From Desulfobacterales bacterium (GTDB lineage: Bacteria > Desulfobacterota > Desulfobacteria > Desulfobacterales > Desulfosalsimonadaceae), in contig JAGYOX010000002.1 in assembly GCA_018399235.1 (NCBI GenBank), positions 1-62,756 of the forward strand: a stretch of 62,756 nt of DNA, given 5' to 3'. Below are positions 36,119 to 45,341 of the stretch, in pieces. The notes under the pieces are model-generated. The model had not been told where the DNA came from, ran no database searches, and saw nothing but the letters and a program-made list of their open reading frames with translations. The position numbers and the translations under genes were made by a program. How positions within the stretch are numbered: position 1 is the stretch's first letter; each line of letters starts with the position of its first letter.

Positions 36119-36799
36119 TTACCACCTATAAAGCTTTTTAATGATTTCAGCCGAAAACGGATTCCCATGGGCAGGGTAGATCTTCTTAACCCCTCTATCC
36201 AGCAGTAGCTTCCAGCTATTCTTTACCTCCCGCATATCGTCGGCAAATATAGGCAGACCAGGGGTGAGACGCAAAGGAAAGGCGTTCATTGCCAAATCAC
36301 CGACAAATGCCTCCCCTGTGTCCAACAGGATACTCACAGACCCGGGAGAATGGCCGGGGGTTGGTACAACTTTTCCGGCAATCCCGAATCCATCCAAAGG
36401 AAAATCCTTATCATCCAAAACAATATCAACATCAGTTGCAGGTATATCTACGTGGGGAACAGACATTGCCAAAATTCCTGTAACAATCCGTCCCCACAGT
36501 GTTACCCCCGGGGCCAAAGGTTTTAGTGACTTTTCAAGCCAGTCTTTTTCCCGCTTGTGCATAGCCACTTTTGCCCCGGTGATATTTTTGATGTCCTTTG
36601 CCGAGCCTATATGGTCCCAATGCCCATGGGTTAAGATTAACAATCTGATGCTTTCAGGCGTTACTGAATTTTTTTTCAAGCCCTTGATTAAGGTCTTTAT
36701 TTTCTTGGGCGCGCCGCCATCTATCATGATAACCCCTTCGCATTTGACAATATAGGTTCGGTCAAACCCCAAAGGGATCGTGAAAATACTCGTGTCCAT
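36119..36799 (-). CDS. MBL-fold metallo-hydrolase
   Basis: A 226-residue metallo-beta-lactamase-fold protein. The metal motif is LTHGHWDHIGS (HxHxDH), with further ligands in PTPGHSPGSV and a terminal PAHGNPF His. No additional domain, so it resembles glyoxalase II or thioesterase-like hydrolases rather than flavo-diiron proteins. It lies 17 bp after the flavoprotein gene and 38 bp before the reductase gene. Within a CoA/keto-acid operon a thioesterase role is possible but not shown. Confidence 0.9.
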   Translation of the reverse strand: MDTSIFTIPLGFDRTYIVKCEGVIMIDGGAPKKIKTLIKGLKKNSVTPESIRLLILTHGHWDHIGSAKDIKNITGAKVAMHKREKDWLEKSLKPLAPGVTLWGRIVTGILAMSVPHVDIPATDVDIVLDDKDFPLDGFGIAGKVVPTPGHSPGSVSILLDTGEAFVGDLAMNAFPLRLTPGLPIFADDMREVKNSWKLLLDRGVKKIYPAHGNPFSAEIIKKLYRW

Positions 36800-36816
36800 A
36801 ATTCGTTATTCTTGGG

Positions 36817-38448
36817 TTAACTGTTTTGAGTACGCGCCCCGGCGATCGATCGGGCCGCCATGCGACTGGTCAGAATGCAGTTGGAGATGAACAGCCCTTC
36901 CAGCGAGCGCCTGCCGTTGCTTCCACCTCCCCCGAATCCGGCGGCCTCGCCAACCGCATAGAGGCCGGGAACCGGTTCCCCCTGGACATCCACCACCCGG
37001 CTTTCCAGGTCTGTCTGGATCCCTCCCAGCGATTTACGGGTGAGGATATGCGCCCGGATGGCGATTAGGGGAAGAGACTTAGGATCCATAATTTTGCTGA
37101 ACTTGCAGGTCCGGATCTTGTCGCCCCGGAAATTTCTGAACTGGGCAATGCGCCGCAGTTGATCATCAGCATAAAAGGCGGGGCCGCGATCAATCTGCGC
37201 ATCATATTCGGCGATATCCCGGCAGAGCGTTCCGGGATCGACATCCTCGGAGCCGGTCAGTTCATTCATCTTCGCCGCCAGTTCCTCCACGGAATTTGCG
37301 GTGAGGAAATCCGGACAGTCACTGATCATTTCATCAAGCAGGTCTTTCTGGCCGAACACGATCGCCTTGATCAACCCCGGAATATCCTTGTCACGGATGG
37401 CCGGGTTATGCTCAGCCCCGGAAATCGCCAGCTCTTTTAAAGCGATTTTCCGGTTAAGGATGAGCCAGGAATATTTTTTCTGCTGCTTACAGACCTGGTG
37501 CCAGAGGAAACGGTTGTCGTAATAGCCAACCAAGGGCTGCGGTCCGATCCGGCGTCCTTGATAGTCCATCCAAAGCGCGGAACGGAACGGTATGAGAGAA
37601 AGTCCGTGGCCTTCAAACCTGGGATTCGGATGGGTAACGCCGCCGGGATAGTTCCACAGGTGCTGAAGATTGGCTACAACCCCGCCCACCTCCATGGTTT
37701 GATCATGCAGTTCGCCGTTACAGTAAGGATGGGTTCCGATAAAGATCCTCTCCGGCGGCTCGCTCAGCTCCGGCGGCCAGTTTTTACGGATTCGCTCCAG
37801 GTCGCCTCCGATTCCTCCGGTAGCGATGACGATGGCATCCCCTGAGGCGCTGAAGCGTTCCCCGGTCGCTTCTATCACGCCGGAGCATTCATTTATCCGG
37901 GAGCCGGATTTATTGAAATGCCGGACATAGTGCCCGAAGTGGAGCTGCAACTTGTCTTCGTTCGGATGATGGGTCAGCCGATCGATAAGCTTTCGTGTCA
38001 GCTCATAACCAGTCCCCCAAATGACATGGTATCGGGGAAGCGTGTTACCGGGCGCATATAGCCCTCTTTCGACCCATACCACCTGGGGCAAAAATTTGAC
38101 CCCTTTTTCGCGAATCCAGCCGTAGATATCGGACCGGCAGGTATGGCAATAAAGTTCCGCCCACTTCCGGGGGAACACATCACTCTCCGACAGTTCCGAA
38201 TATCTCAGCCAGTCGGAAAGAAACAGGTCCTCTGAATCGGCGATTTTGCACCTTTTTTGTTCAGGCGTATTGATCAGGAGCATGCCCCCGAAGGCGGTAA
38301 TGGCCTGGCCCCCAAAGTTTTCCCGACTGTCCCTGTCCATCAGGATGACACGCTTTTTGTGTTCGAGGAGCTCCAAGGCCGTTGTGATACCTGCAATCCC
38401 CCCGCCGATGATGACGGCATCCGCCCGGTATTTTTTTTCAGATGGCAC
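36817..38448 (-). CDS. FAD-dependent dehydrogenase (fumarate reductase/ketosteroid dehydrogenase type)
   Basis: A 543-residue flavoprotein. FAD-binding motif VIIGGGIAGITTALELLEHK at the N-terminus with RVILMDRD closing the Rossmann unit; GGQAITAFGGM next to it; a C-terminal FAD segment VPGLYAVGEAAGFGGGGSNG followed by RRSLEGLFISNCILTSR. The family performs hydride transfer to or from carbon-carbon double bonds (fumarate reductase, 3-ketosteroid dehydrogenase). No heme or flavin-transfer motif is seen. It starts on the last base of the iorB stop codon, so is translationally coupled. Confidence 0.9.
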   Translation of the reverse strand: MPSEKKYRADAVIIGGGIAGITTALELLEHKKRVILMDRDSRENFGGQAITAFGGMLLINTPEQKRCKIADSEDLFLSDWLRYSELSESDVFPRKWAELYCHTCRSDIYGWIREKGVKFLPQVVWVERGLYAPGNTLPRYHVIWGTGYELTRKLIDRLTHHPNEDKLQLHFGHYVRHFNKSGSRINECSGVIEATGERFSASGDAIVIATGGIGGDLERIRKNWPPELSEPPERIFIGTHPYCNGELHDQTMEVGGVVANLQHLWNYPGGVTHPNPRFEGHGLSLIPFRSALWMDYQGRRIGPQPLVGYYDNRFLWHQVCKQQKKYSWLILNRKIALKELAISGAEHNPAIRDKDIPGLIKAIVFGQKDLLDEMISDCPDFLTANSVEELAAKMNELTGSEDVDPGTLCRDIAEYDAQIDRGPAFYADDQLRRIAQFRNFRGDKIRTCKFSKIMDPKSLPLIAIRAHILTRKSLGGIQTDLESRVVDVQGEPVPGLYAVGEAAGFGGGGSNGRRSLEGLFISNCILTSRMAARSIAGARTQNS

Positions 38449-39077
38449 TATCCGTCTCTTTTGTCATCTTTAACCATCGACATGCCTTTGTCGAAGGCGA
38501 CAAGATTCTTTTCCACCTTATCGGCGGACAGCCACCGGGCGATCACGGTTTCGAACAGGTCCCGTTCCAACGGCAGATCACCGGTGCCGGCCAGGGCGCC
38601 GATAAGCATAATATTGCTGAAAATCGGGTTTCCCAGCTTCACAGCCGCCTCCGTCGTGTTCACAAACCATGCCTGCCCCGACAAATCGGACAGCCATTCC
38701 TTGTGCTGCTCCGCGCTCGGATAGGTGAAATCGCCGCAGATCACGTTCACCGAATGAATCGGCCGCATATTACAGATCACCTTAACATCGGGATTCCCAA
38801 GTTCACCCAGTACCCGAATGGCTTCCGCCGGTTCCATGGCGACGATCATGTGCGCCCGGCCTTTGGGAATCTGGGGGGAAAATGCGATCTCTTCGGAAAT
38901 TCGCAGATCGCTCCGAACAGATCCCCCCCGCTGGGATGCGCCGAAAGTCTCCCCGATGGTAATCCGGTAGCCATGAATCGAGAGCATATTGCCGATCACG
39001 CGGGAGGCCATCACATTGCCCTGCCCCCCTACCCCGGTGATCACCAGGTTGTATGGGTTATGCTTCAGGGGTGTCAT
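38448..39077 (-). CDS. iorB: Indolepyruvate:ferredoxin oxidoreductase beta subunit
   Basis: A 209-residue gamma-type pyruvate oxidoreductase domain protein that pairs with IorA. The N-terminal NLVITGVGGQGNVMASRVIG and the FGASQRGGSV segment are typical of IorB. The real start is the ATG at 39077, overlapping the iorA stop codon as TGATG; the frame further upstream lies inside iorA. The complex decarboxylates aryl pyruvates (from Trp, Phe, Tyr transamination) to aryl-acetyl-CoA, reducing ferredoxin. Confidence 0.94.
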   Translation of the reverse strand: MTPLKHNPYNLVITGVGGQGNVMASRVIGNMLSIHGYRITIGETFGASQRGGSVRSDLRISEEIAFSPQIPKGRAHMIVAMEPAEAIRVLGELGNPDVKVICNMRPIHSVNVICGDFTYPSAEQHKEWLSDLSGQAWFVNTTEAAVKLGNPIFSNIMLIGALAGTGDLPLERDLFETVIARWLSADKVEKNLVAFDKGMSMVKDDKRDG

Positions 39078-41032
39078 CAGGCCACCTCCTTTCCGTTGGC
39101 AGCCAAGGGTGTTTTCCGGATTGCATTGGCCGGACAGATGGAGGCGCATACGCCGCATCCGGTGCACAGGATCGAATCTATCCGGGCCGTTTTACTCTCC
39201 TGGTCCCAGACAAGCCCCGGGCAGCGGAAAATGCGGGTACACAGCCGGTTGCAGCCGCACTCCTCGCCTATACACAACTCCGTATCAACGCTCATCTCAA
39301 ACTTCTTTGACCATTTTTTTTCAGGGCTTAACGCGCACACCTGCTTGAGGACCAGCACCTTGGCCCCTTCTTCTTCCAGAAGCTGAAACAGGGCTTCCTG
39401 GGTCGCTTCCACTTCAAAGGGATCTTCGACCCGGACCTTGGCGCCGATGGCCTCACAAACTTTGGCAATGTCTATGGACTTGGCGACATCGCCCATGGCG
39501 TTCTTTTCAATCCCCGGATGAGGCTGGAATCCGGTCATTGCGGTTCCGCTGTTGTCAAGCACCACCATGATCATGTTCGACCCGTGGTGAACGGCATTGA
39601 CCAGTGCGGGTATGCCGGTATGAAAAAAGGTGGAATCTCCGCAGACGGATAATACCGGCTGCTCCATGCCAAATCGGTCGAGCTTGCCGAATCCACTGGC
39701 CAGTCCTGTTCCCGATCCCATGGAATGCGCTGTCTTTAGTGTGCCGAAGTTGCTTGGCGACAGCCCCATGGTATAGCAACCCACATCGCCGCACACAAAT
39801 CCCTGCCGGTTATCCATCTGAAGCACATTTTCAATGGACCAGAGCGACGCCCGATGGGGGCATCCGGGACAGAATGTCAAATCCCTTGCTGGAGCGCCGA
39901 AGAATACCCGCTCGTTGACCTTTTTTTCGTATTCTTCGGACCTTTGGTCAACGCTTGTGCCGGTAATTCCGGCCAGGGCTCCGGCGACCACGTCCGGACG
40001 CATTTCGCCGTGAGAGGGAAGGGTCCCGTCACGCTTGCCCAAAATAGGCTTGATGCCGATCTCCGAAGCTATTTCATAGGCCAATACCTTGAGGTTTTCC
40101 TCCATAAACGGCAGGACCTCCTCCACCACTAAAATTTGCCCGGCCGTTTGCAGGTGTTTTTTAATCAGTCGCTTTGGCAGGGGCCAGGTGGTGGTCAGCT
40201 TCAATATCCCCGCGCGGTTCTGCAAATCCAGCATATGAACGGCTTCGATGCTGTAAAAGGTACAGGCGCTGCTTGTGATGATGAGGACATCGGGGTTCTC
40301 CGGACCGGTGTAGCTGTTGAACGGACAGCCTTCATACCGTTCGGCGGCCTTTTGGAGTTTTTCCTGGAGCTGCGGGTGTTTGAAGGCAATGGGGAGGCTT
40401 ATTACCGAGCCGGTCATCTGATCCAGAATGAAGCCGTCGTGCCGGAATGCCGCCTTTCTTTCGGTTTCCGGCAACTCATCCAGGACGACCTGGCCGCTGG
40501 CATGGGAAAGCCGGGTAGTACCGCGAATAAAAACAATGCTTCGAAGTTCCTCGGATAACTCAAACGCCCATTTAATTAGATCCTTGGCATCCTGGAAGCT
40601 GCCGGGTTCCAGAAGCGGGATCTCCAGCATCTGGGCAAAATGCCGCATCTCGGCCTCATTCTGGCTCGAATGGGCGTTTGGATCGTCGCAGGCGACGATG
40701 ACCATGCCGCCCCGCGTCCCGGTTAAGGCCAGGTGCAGGAGAAAATCGGATGCCACGTGGACGCCGTTCATTTTCATGGTACACATGGACCGGAGTCCGG
40801 CCAGGGAACCGGCGGCCGCGACTTCCGCGGCCACCTTTTCATTGACCGACCACTCCACGTATATGTCCCGGTCTTTGGCAACCCTGCTCAGGCTCTCGAT
40901 GATCTCCGAAGAGGGTGTGCCCGGGTATCCTGCGACCACGTTAACGCCGGCCTCAAGGGCGCCGCGGGCAATCGCCTCGTTCCCCATAAACAGACGCTGA
41001 TCGCCTTTCTTTCCTTTAAGTATCGCCGACAT
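39077..41032 (-). CDS. iorA: Indolepyruvate:ferredoxin oxidoreductase alpha subunit
   Basis: A 651-residue thiamine-pyrophosphate enzyme. The N-terminal pyrimidine-binding part includes GNEAIARGALEAGVNVVAGY; the TPP/Mg motif is CGDSTFFHTGIPALVNAV with VVLDNSGTAMTGFQPHPG; the C-terminus is a 2[4Fe-4S] ferredoxin domain (CIGEECGCNRLC and CTGCGVCASICPANAI). This order is characteristic of IorA. It overlaps the FrhB-like gene by 17 bp and iorB by one base. Together the enzymes allow ferredoxin reduction from aromatic amino-acid breakdown, or the reverse with reduced ferredoxin. Confidence 0.95.
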   Translation of the reverse strand: MSAILKGKKGDQRLFMGNEAIARGALEAGVNVVAGYPGTPSSEIIESLSRVAKDRDIYVEWSVNEKVAAEVAAAGSLAGLRSMCTMKMNGVHVASDFLLHLALTGTRGGMVIVACDDPNAHSSQNEAEMRHFAQMLEIPLLEPGSFQDAKDLIKWAFELSEELRSIVFIRGTTRLSHASGQVVLDELPETERKAAFRHDGFILDQMTGSVISLPIAFKHPQLQEKLQKAAERYEGCPFNSYTGPENPDVLIITSSACTFYSIEAVHMLDLQNRAGILKLTTTWPLPKRLIKKHLQTAGQILVVEEVLPFMEENLKVLAYEIASEIGIKPILGKRDGTLPSHGEMRPDVVAGALAGITGTSVDQRSEEYEKKVNERVFFGAPARDLTFCPGCPHRASLWSIENVLQMDNRQGFVCGDVGCYTMGLSPSNFGTLKTAHSMGSGTGLASGFGKLDRFGMEQPVLSVCGDSTFFHTGIPALVNAVHHGSNMIMVVLDNSGTAMTGFQPHPGIEKNAMGDVAKSIDIAKVCEAIGAKVRVEDPFEVEATQEALFQLLEEEGAKVLVLKQVCALSPEKKWSKKFEMSVDTELCIGEECGCNRLCTRIFRCPGLVWDQESKTARIDSILCTGCGVCASICPANAIRKTPLAANGKEVA

Positions 41033-42158
41033 TATCCTCCCCCGATTCGATATTCATTTCTTTAAGTATGGTTGGACTCACGCGAAGCGCGGCATGTCCG
41101 TCATCTTTATTGTTCAGGCAGCCGTCTTCCATTGCCTGCCGGAACGCCCTGGCTTTTTTATTTCCGGCCGCCATGGAGAGGTGTTCAAAGCTTTCCTTCG
41201 GCATCTTATCTGTAACCAGGAACCCGGATGCCTCGGCTTTCGATATGAGTTCCGCCCCTTTCTGCGTCCGGATGATCAGCGTGTTCCACCCGGGGCTGCC
41301 CTCCAAACCGCCTACGGAAACGTCGGCCCATTCGGCCGTCATATCCGGACAGACCGAACAGGCGCGGGGGATCATGGGCCGGATTTCGGAAAGGGGGAGC
41401 TCAATTTCGTCATCAACCGTGGTAACTGTCAGGACTTCCGCGGGCGGCGGGGGAATATCCAGTTTCTTTATTTTTTCGACATCAATCCTTGCTGACAGAT
41501 ATTTCAGAAGATCCCGGGCATCCAGCGTCCATGTACAGAACAGGCCGACGGTCAAGCCGGCGGTGTCTTCAAAATCTTCCCTGTCCAAGGGATTGGTTCG
41601 GATTTTCGCAATAGCGGTCAACTGGCAGGGGGTCCCCACTATACCCACCCGCTTGTAACCCAGTTGCTTGGATTTATTAAACATTGATACGGTAGGGGCG
41701 GTTACGTATTTCGAAGATGCGAACCGGGTCACATCGCCGGGTTCCGTAATCAGCTCCGGAACCGGGATCAACCCTTTCCAGTCAGTAAGCACCGCCGCGT
41801 CGATCTGCCTTTCCATCAGTGCATGGGTCATCAGCGCTGAAACCGTGCCGCCGGATTGGAAATTGCCCGGAATCATTTCAGGACCCGCCTTTGAAATCAC
41901 CACGCTCTGATATGAACCCAGGGGACTTCCTTCATATGCCTTCCCGAACATGAAACTTGAAAGCTCATCCAGGTCCACCTCGGCTTTCGGGCAATGGGCA
42001 TGGCACCGGCCCTCCTGTCTGGTGCAGGAAAAAAGCATACTGGTCCTGCCTTTATAACTCTTAAAATAGGGACATATCTCCGTGCAGGCCCCGCAGCCGA
42101 TACAGAGATCCTTCTTTAAAACATCCGCCAGCAGTTCATTGGGGCCAAAGACTTGCAT
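41016..42158 (-). CDS. FrhB-family ferredoxin/flavin oxidoreductase
   Basis: A 380-residue member of the coenzyme F420 hydrogenase/dehydrogenase beta-subunit family. It opens with a [4Fe-4S] motif CIGCGACTEICPYF and a further CTRQEGRCHAHCP; the FrhB N- and C-domains follow, with VGIVGTPCQLTAI and CSVCPDMTAEWADVSVGG. The family binds FAD and FeS clusters and moves electrons between ferredoxin and a second carrier. First gene of the operon with iorA and iorB; it could pass electrons from reduced ferredoxin to NAD(P) or to the downstream flavoproteins. F420 use is not implied. Confidence 0.9.
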   Translation of the reverse strand: MQVFGPNELLADVLKKDLCIGCGACTEICPYFKSYKGRTSMLFSCTRQEGRCHAHCPKAEVDLDELSSFMFGKAYEGSPLGSYQSVVISKAGPEMIPGNFQSGGTVSALMTHALMERQIDAAVLTDWKGLIPVPELITEPGDVTRFASSKYVTAPTVSMFNKSKQLGYKRVGIVGTPCQLTAIAKIRTNPLDREDFEDTAGLTVGLFCTWTLDARDLLKYLSARIDVEKIKKLDIPPPPAEVLTVTTVDDEIELPLSEIRPMIPRACSVCPDMTAEWADVSVGGLEGSPGWNTLIIRTQKGAELISKAEASGFLVTDKMPKESFEHLSMAAGNKKARAFRQAMEDGCLNNKDDGHAALRVSPTILKEMNIESGEDNVGDT

Positions 42159-42389
42159 TGGACCACCTCCTGATCAGTGCTTTAACAAAGGCGATTCAGT
42201 TCCGCCGATTCCGGGGTTTATGGTCGGTTGGTTCAACTTCTTCAATAAAATAAGCAGGGTAACAAAAGATAAGAACGGGGGCGAAGTTGACTCCAAGAGT
42301 AAAGGTTTTAGCCTAACCTGATTAAATTAATAGTTATTTAATACTGCTATTTATTTTGTGTGTCAATGGTTTGCTAACTGCCGTTTATT

Positions 42390-43316
42390 TTAGTTGTTTA
42401 ATAAAATCTTTGTAATAAGGCGATTAATCTTCCTGGGATGATCGATCATGACAAAATGTTTGCTGTTTTCGATTTCTTTGATGGTGATCAGGGGGTCAAT
42501 GGCAAGTTCTTGTCGATGCTTGGGCAGAAGCTTAACAAGGTCGCCGGCCCCCCGGACATACATAACCGGCTGGTCCGTCCGGGTTAATCGTTTTGCTAAA
42601 TCGCCATGGCTATCGATATGATTAAAAAAGGCTTGGATGAGCCGCTGCGCCACATGTTTCGGGGTTTTTTGGGCTTCTGCCACTAAATCGTTAATTTTAT
42701 ATTTTTTTTCATCGATGAAAAAGGGCTCAAATGAAGAATACATCATCTGGTAGGATATCAACGTGCCGACCTGCCCAATTATCGGAACTCTGCTGATTCT
42801 GTCATAGAAACGCGTATCCGAATCTTCAGATTTTCGGCTAAACGACGGCGACAAAAGCATCAAAGGCCCTTGGTATCGATCATTGACAGCCACTTCAATT
42901 AACACGTTGGCAAAAAAGCTATGCCCGACAATCAGGTCATATGACTCAAGTTCATTTAAATCGCAGACTTCCCTGGCATAACTCTCGATGCTGAAATTAA
43001 AACCTTTTTCAACCGGCAGCCCCTTGAAGCCAGGCGGATTTCCGGCAACAAGTTGAATTCCGATGGCTTGGAGGGCCATGTCATTGAGCATATCCTGGTA
43101 AATTACATCCGTGCACAGAAAACCGGGCAACAGCAGAACCCGATATTTTGTTTTGACCGGTTGATTTTCGACCAAAAACCAGCCGTTTTGAAAGCGGGTT
43201 TGGATGTGGGGGTGTCTGGTGTATGGGTCTGAGATATGATAAGAACTTGTCCGGGCGCAGCTGCAGAACATGGCCAGGCAAAAAATGATCAGAATCGATA
43301 GCCTCGTAAAACGCAT
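42390..43316 (-). CDS. Alpha/beta-hydrolase lipoprotein
   Basis: A 308-residue exported hydrolase. The N-terminal signal segment ends in LAMFCSC, a lipobox-like sequence with Cys20, so the protein is probably lipid-anchored. The alpha/beta-hydrolase fold shows VLLLPGFLCTDVIYQ (oxyanion region), the nucleophile elbow GHSFFA, and a C-terminal SKHFVMIDHP with the catalytic His. Substrate unknown; a lipase or esterase role is reasonable. It stands alone, with 230 bp of unassigned AT-rich DNA between it and the FrhB-like gene start and a modular repeat just upstream. Confidence 0.86.
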   Translation of the reverse strand: MRFTRLSILIIFCLAMFCSCARTSSYHISDPYTRHPHIQTRFQNGWFLVENQPVKTKYRVLLLPGFLCTDVIYQDMLNDMALQAIGIQLVAGNPPGFKGLPVEKGFNFSIESYAREVCDLNELESYDLIVGHSFFANVLIEVAVNDRYQGPLMLLSPSFSRKSEDSDTRFYDRISRVPIIGQVGTLISYQMMYSSFEPFFIDEKKYKINDLVAEAQKTPKHVAQRLIQAFFNHIDSHGDLAKRLTRTDQPVMYVRGAGDLVKLLPKHRQELAIDPLITIKEIENSKHFVMIDHPRKINRLITKILLNN

Positions 43317-43836
43317 AAACCAAATATATCACCTTTCAATAAGTTTTGGGGATTTTTAATTGAAGACCCCCCCGGGCCAAGGGCCAAGGCCCGGGACCGA
43401 ACCTAAAAGTAACTTTTACTGCCGGGTAAAGGCACTGAGGCACTGAGGCACTAAGGCACTGATGGAAAAATAAAATCTCAAATCTCAAAAAACAAACAAT
43501 ACCCAAATTCCAATGACCAAAATTCAAAACAACGGCGCGTTCCAAAAAAGAGGAGTTGTTTTAAAAATTGGGATTTGATTTTTGGAATTTGTTTGAAATT
43601 TGAATACTGTAATTTGGGGTTTAACCATGAACCATGAACCATAAACCTTGTACCTTTCACCTTAAACCTTGTACCTTAAACCTTAAACCTTAAACCTTAT
43701 ACCTTATACCTTATACCTTATACCCTAAACCTACACCTTAAATTTGTATATCAAGTTGGACTTTTTGCACTGCCATTCTTATTATTTAATTTTAATGATG
43801 GATAATTTTTAATGCTGAGCACAGGAGGACCAAGCC
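43317..43836. other. Intergenic region dominated by a modular repeat and heptad array
   Basis: Contains modular element B2 (43367-43745) including the CCTTAWA heptad array. Downstream, 43746-43836 is AT-rich and probably holds the promoter of the next small gene; I see no clear boxes. Confidence 0.6.
43367..43745. repeat. Modular repeat element, AT-rich palindrome type, copy B2 with heptad array
   Basis: Starts with a perfect 8-bp GC hairpin (CCCGGGCC ... GGCCCGGG), then ACCGAACCTAAAAGTAACTT, four 8-bp GGCACTGA-type units (43431-43460), the same AT-rich imperfect palindrome as copy B1, and about sixteen heptads of the form CCTTAAA/CCTTATA (about 43625-43735). The right AAGTTACTT end is degraded or missing. 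Confidence 0.85.
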
Positions 43837-44085
43837 ATGAACAAAAAAGAGTTGTGCGACAAAATTCGCGAGCTTTATCCCGATATCGGCGAATGTGGGA
43901 TCGATGTCGATGTCAGTTATAATAATGACCAGAATCGATGGGAGGTGGATTTAACAAAAGGCCGGCATCACCTGAAAACATATTTGGAAGACGGGGATGC
44001 GGAATCCTGTATGCAAGGCCGGCAATGTGTGAGCCTAGGCATCGAAATAGCCCAATTAAGAAACAATATTGAACAAATGAAGTAG
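43837..44085 (+). CDS. Hypothetical small protein with Cys residues
   Basis: An 82-residue acidic/neutral protein, not recognised. It begins MNKKELCDKIRELYPDIGEC and contains a second Cys pair (ESCMQGRQCVSLG). The first half looks like a short helix plus two beta strands (IDVDVSYNNDQNRWEVDLTK), the last part a helix. CAGGAGGA 7 nt before the ATG supports translation. No neighbour on the same strand close enough for an operon. Confidence 0.7.
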   Translation: MNKKELCDKIRELYPDIGECGIDVDVSYNNDQNRWEVDLTKGRHHLKTYLEDGDAESCMQGRQCVSLGIEIAQLRNNIEQMK

Positions 44086-44229
44086 TATTCTTGATCTTGA
44101 ACTGCTTACTTGGCCATCCCAAAATTAAAATTTTACGGGACCGTCATGTATAGAAATTAACCCAAAGCAAAGATGGATTGAGGGGCGTTTTACCAATCTC
44201 ATCATAAAGGGACTTTTCCGGTTCAGCGC

Positions 44230-44493
44230 TCAGCAGGTTAAGGGATAGAAATGGAAATAGCAGTATCCTCCCGGATCACTGTACATGAGCTCGGTGTCCG
44301 CCAAACACGCTCCTATCATCTTTTGGGCCGTCTCCTCGTAATCCGGCAATTTTTCCTCTTCACCTTTGCATTTCATACAAAGGGGCTGATGATCATAAAC
44401 TGAAAGGATGCGCTTGTCCTCAGGTTTCAGGCTGGTACCGCACCTCCCGCATTCCAGAGCGCAACTCAAGGCTTCTTTCCACTCTTCAGCCAT
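44230..44493 (-). CDS. Hypothetical small Cys-rich (zinc-ribbon-like) protein
   Basis: An 87-residue protein with CALECGRCG and, 24 residues on, CMKC, a spacing that suits a zinc ribbon; three more cysteines occur toward the C-terminus (ACLADTE, GYCYFHFYPLTC). Start ATG 44493 with GGGGG about 6 nt upstream is preferred to 44514. The stop is TGA directly after a Cys; I found no conserved extension beyond it, so I treat it as a true stop. No function can be assigned. Confidence 0.68.
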   Translation of the reverse strand: MAEEWKEALSCALECGRCGTSLKPEDKRILSVYDHQPLCMKCKGEEEKLPDYEETAQKMIGACLADTELMYSDPGGYCYFHFYPLTC

Positions 44494-44813
44494 TGTAACC
44501 CCCATGAAAATCAACTAGTTGGATCAACTGCGAATCAATGATGCGGCCCGCCGATGGCGGCCACAACCATTCGCCTCACTTTTTCACTATTAAAAACTTA
44601 AGCATGCAGATCATCGGAGGCAAGCCGCGCTGAAAGATTTCAGTTAACGATCAAGGTCATTTTTCAGCTTCCACCCTTGGCCGCTTAGCCCATCATAGGC
44701 GACCATCCCACCGGCTCAACAGACATTGCGATCAAAAATTTGACAAATGGATGCAAGCCTCTAGATTAAAAAAAACACACATAAACTATAACTAACAAGA
44801 AAGGAGACCACTT
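44494..44813. other. Intergenic region without recognised features
   Basis: About 320 bp between two divergently transcribed small genes. Apart from a short TGAAAGATTTCA dyad and the ribosome site of the next gene, I see no gene, repeat or convincing promoter. Confidence 0.5.
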
Positions 44814-45128
44814 ATGGATGCGAAATCATACTGCGATACCATCAATCACCAGCTCACCGGATGGAAAGCCGCCATATACGATGCTCTTCTGGCTACAAGA
44901 AAACTGGAAGGAGAAGACAAGAAGAAGGTGCAGCCTGTCATAGAAAGCCTGAACAAAATTGTTACCGAGCTTAACCAAAGCCTTGAACAACTGAGGTCCG
45001 AATGCCCGGCAGACTGGTCACCTCAGAAAAAAACCATCGAAAACAAGCTTGAAGAGCTGAAAACAACCTTTGAACAGCTCTCCGATAAAATGGACAGCAT
45101 TATGCCGGATACAACCGCATGGGTTTAA
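44814..45128 (+). CDS. Hypothetical small coiled-coil protein
   Basis: A 104-residue, charged, all-helical protein; residues 45-95 show heptad spacing of Leu/Ile with Glu and Lys (VTELNQSLEQLRSE, KLEELKTTFEQLSDKM). Only two cysteines, no signal peptide. AAAGGAGA precedes the ATG and a strong terminator follows, so it is very likely a real, separately transcribed gene. It might be a small cytosolic scaffold or stress protein; no family was recognised. Confidence 0.75.
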   Translation: MDAKSYCDTINHQLTGWKAAIYDALLATRKLEGEDKKKVQPVIESLNKIVTELNQSLEQLRSECPADWSPQKKTIENKLEELKTTFEQLSDKMDSIMPDTTAWV

Positions 45129-45132
45129 CCAA

Positions 45133-45174
45133 AGCACCCCGGCAGTGAATTAAGATCGCTGCCGGGGGAGCTTT
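45133..45174 (+). terminator. Rho-independent terminator
   Basis: CCCCGGCAG (45137-45145) and CTGCCGGGG (45159-45167) form a perfect 9-bp stem with a 13-nt loop, extended by AGC/GCT, then CTTTTGTTT. It lies 4 bp past the stop codon of the small coiled-coil gene. Confidence 0.88.
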
Positions 45175-45341
45175 TGTTTAAAAACATCACATTTTACTCC
45201 CCGCCTATGGTTCCCAAGCCATCTCGTCTTCTGTAGCCTGCGATAAAACCCGGCAGCCGCAGCTTTGCATTAAAATCTCCCCACGCGGGCCCGTACGTGC
45301 CCGCCGCCCGACCCGGTAAGAATATAATAAAAATTAAACAA

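Noticed and set aside
36119-36799. Metallo-hydrolase as a beta-lactamase resistance gene
   Set aside because: Only the general MBL fold is shown; no signal peptide and an operon of metabolic oxidoreductases argue against it.
43620-43745. Heptad array as a telomere or replication terminus
   Set aside because: Similar tracts occur at the ends of several dispersed repeats inside the chromosome segment, so it is part of that element.
44230-44232. TGA after a Cys at the end of a small Cys-rich protein as a second selenocysteine codon
   Set aside because: Reading on gives a short extension without conserved pattern, and the UGA does not replace a recognisable conserved Cys.
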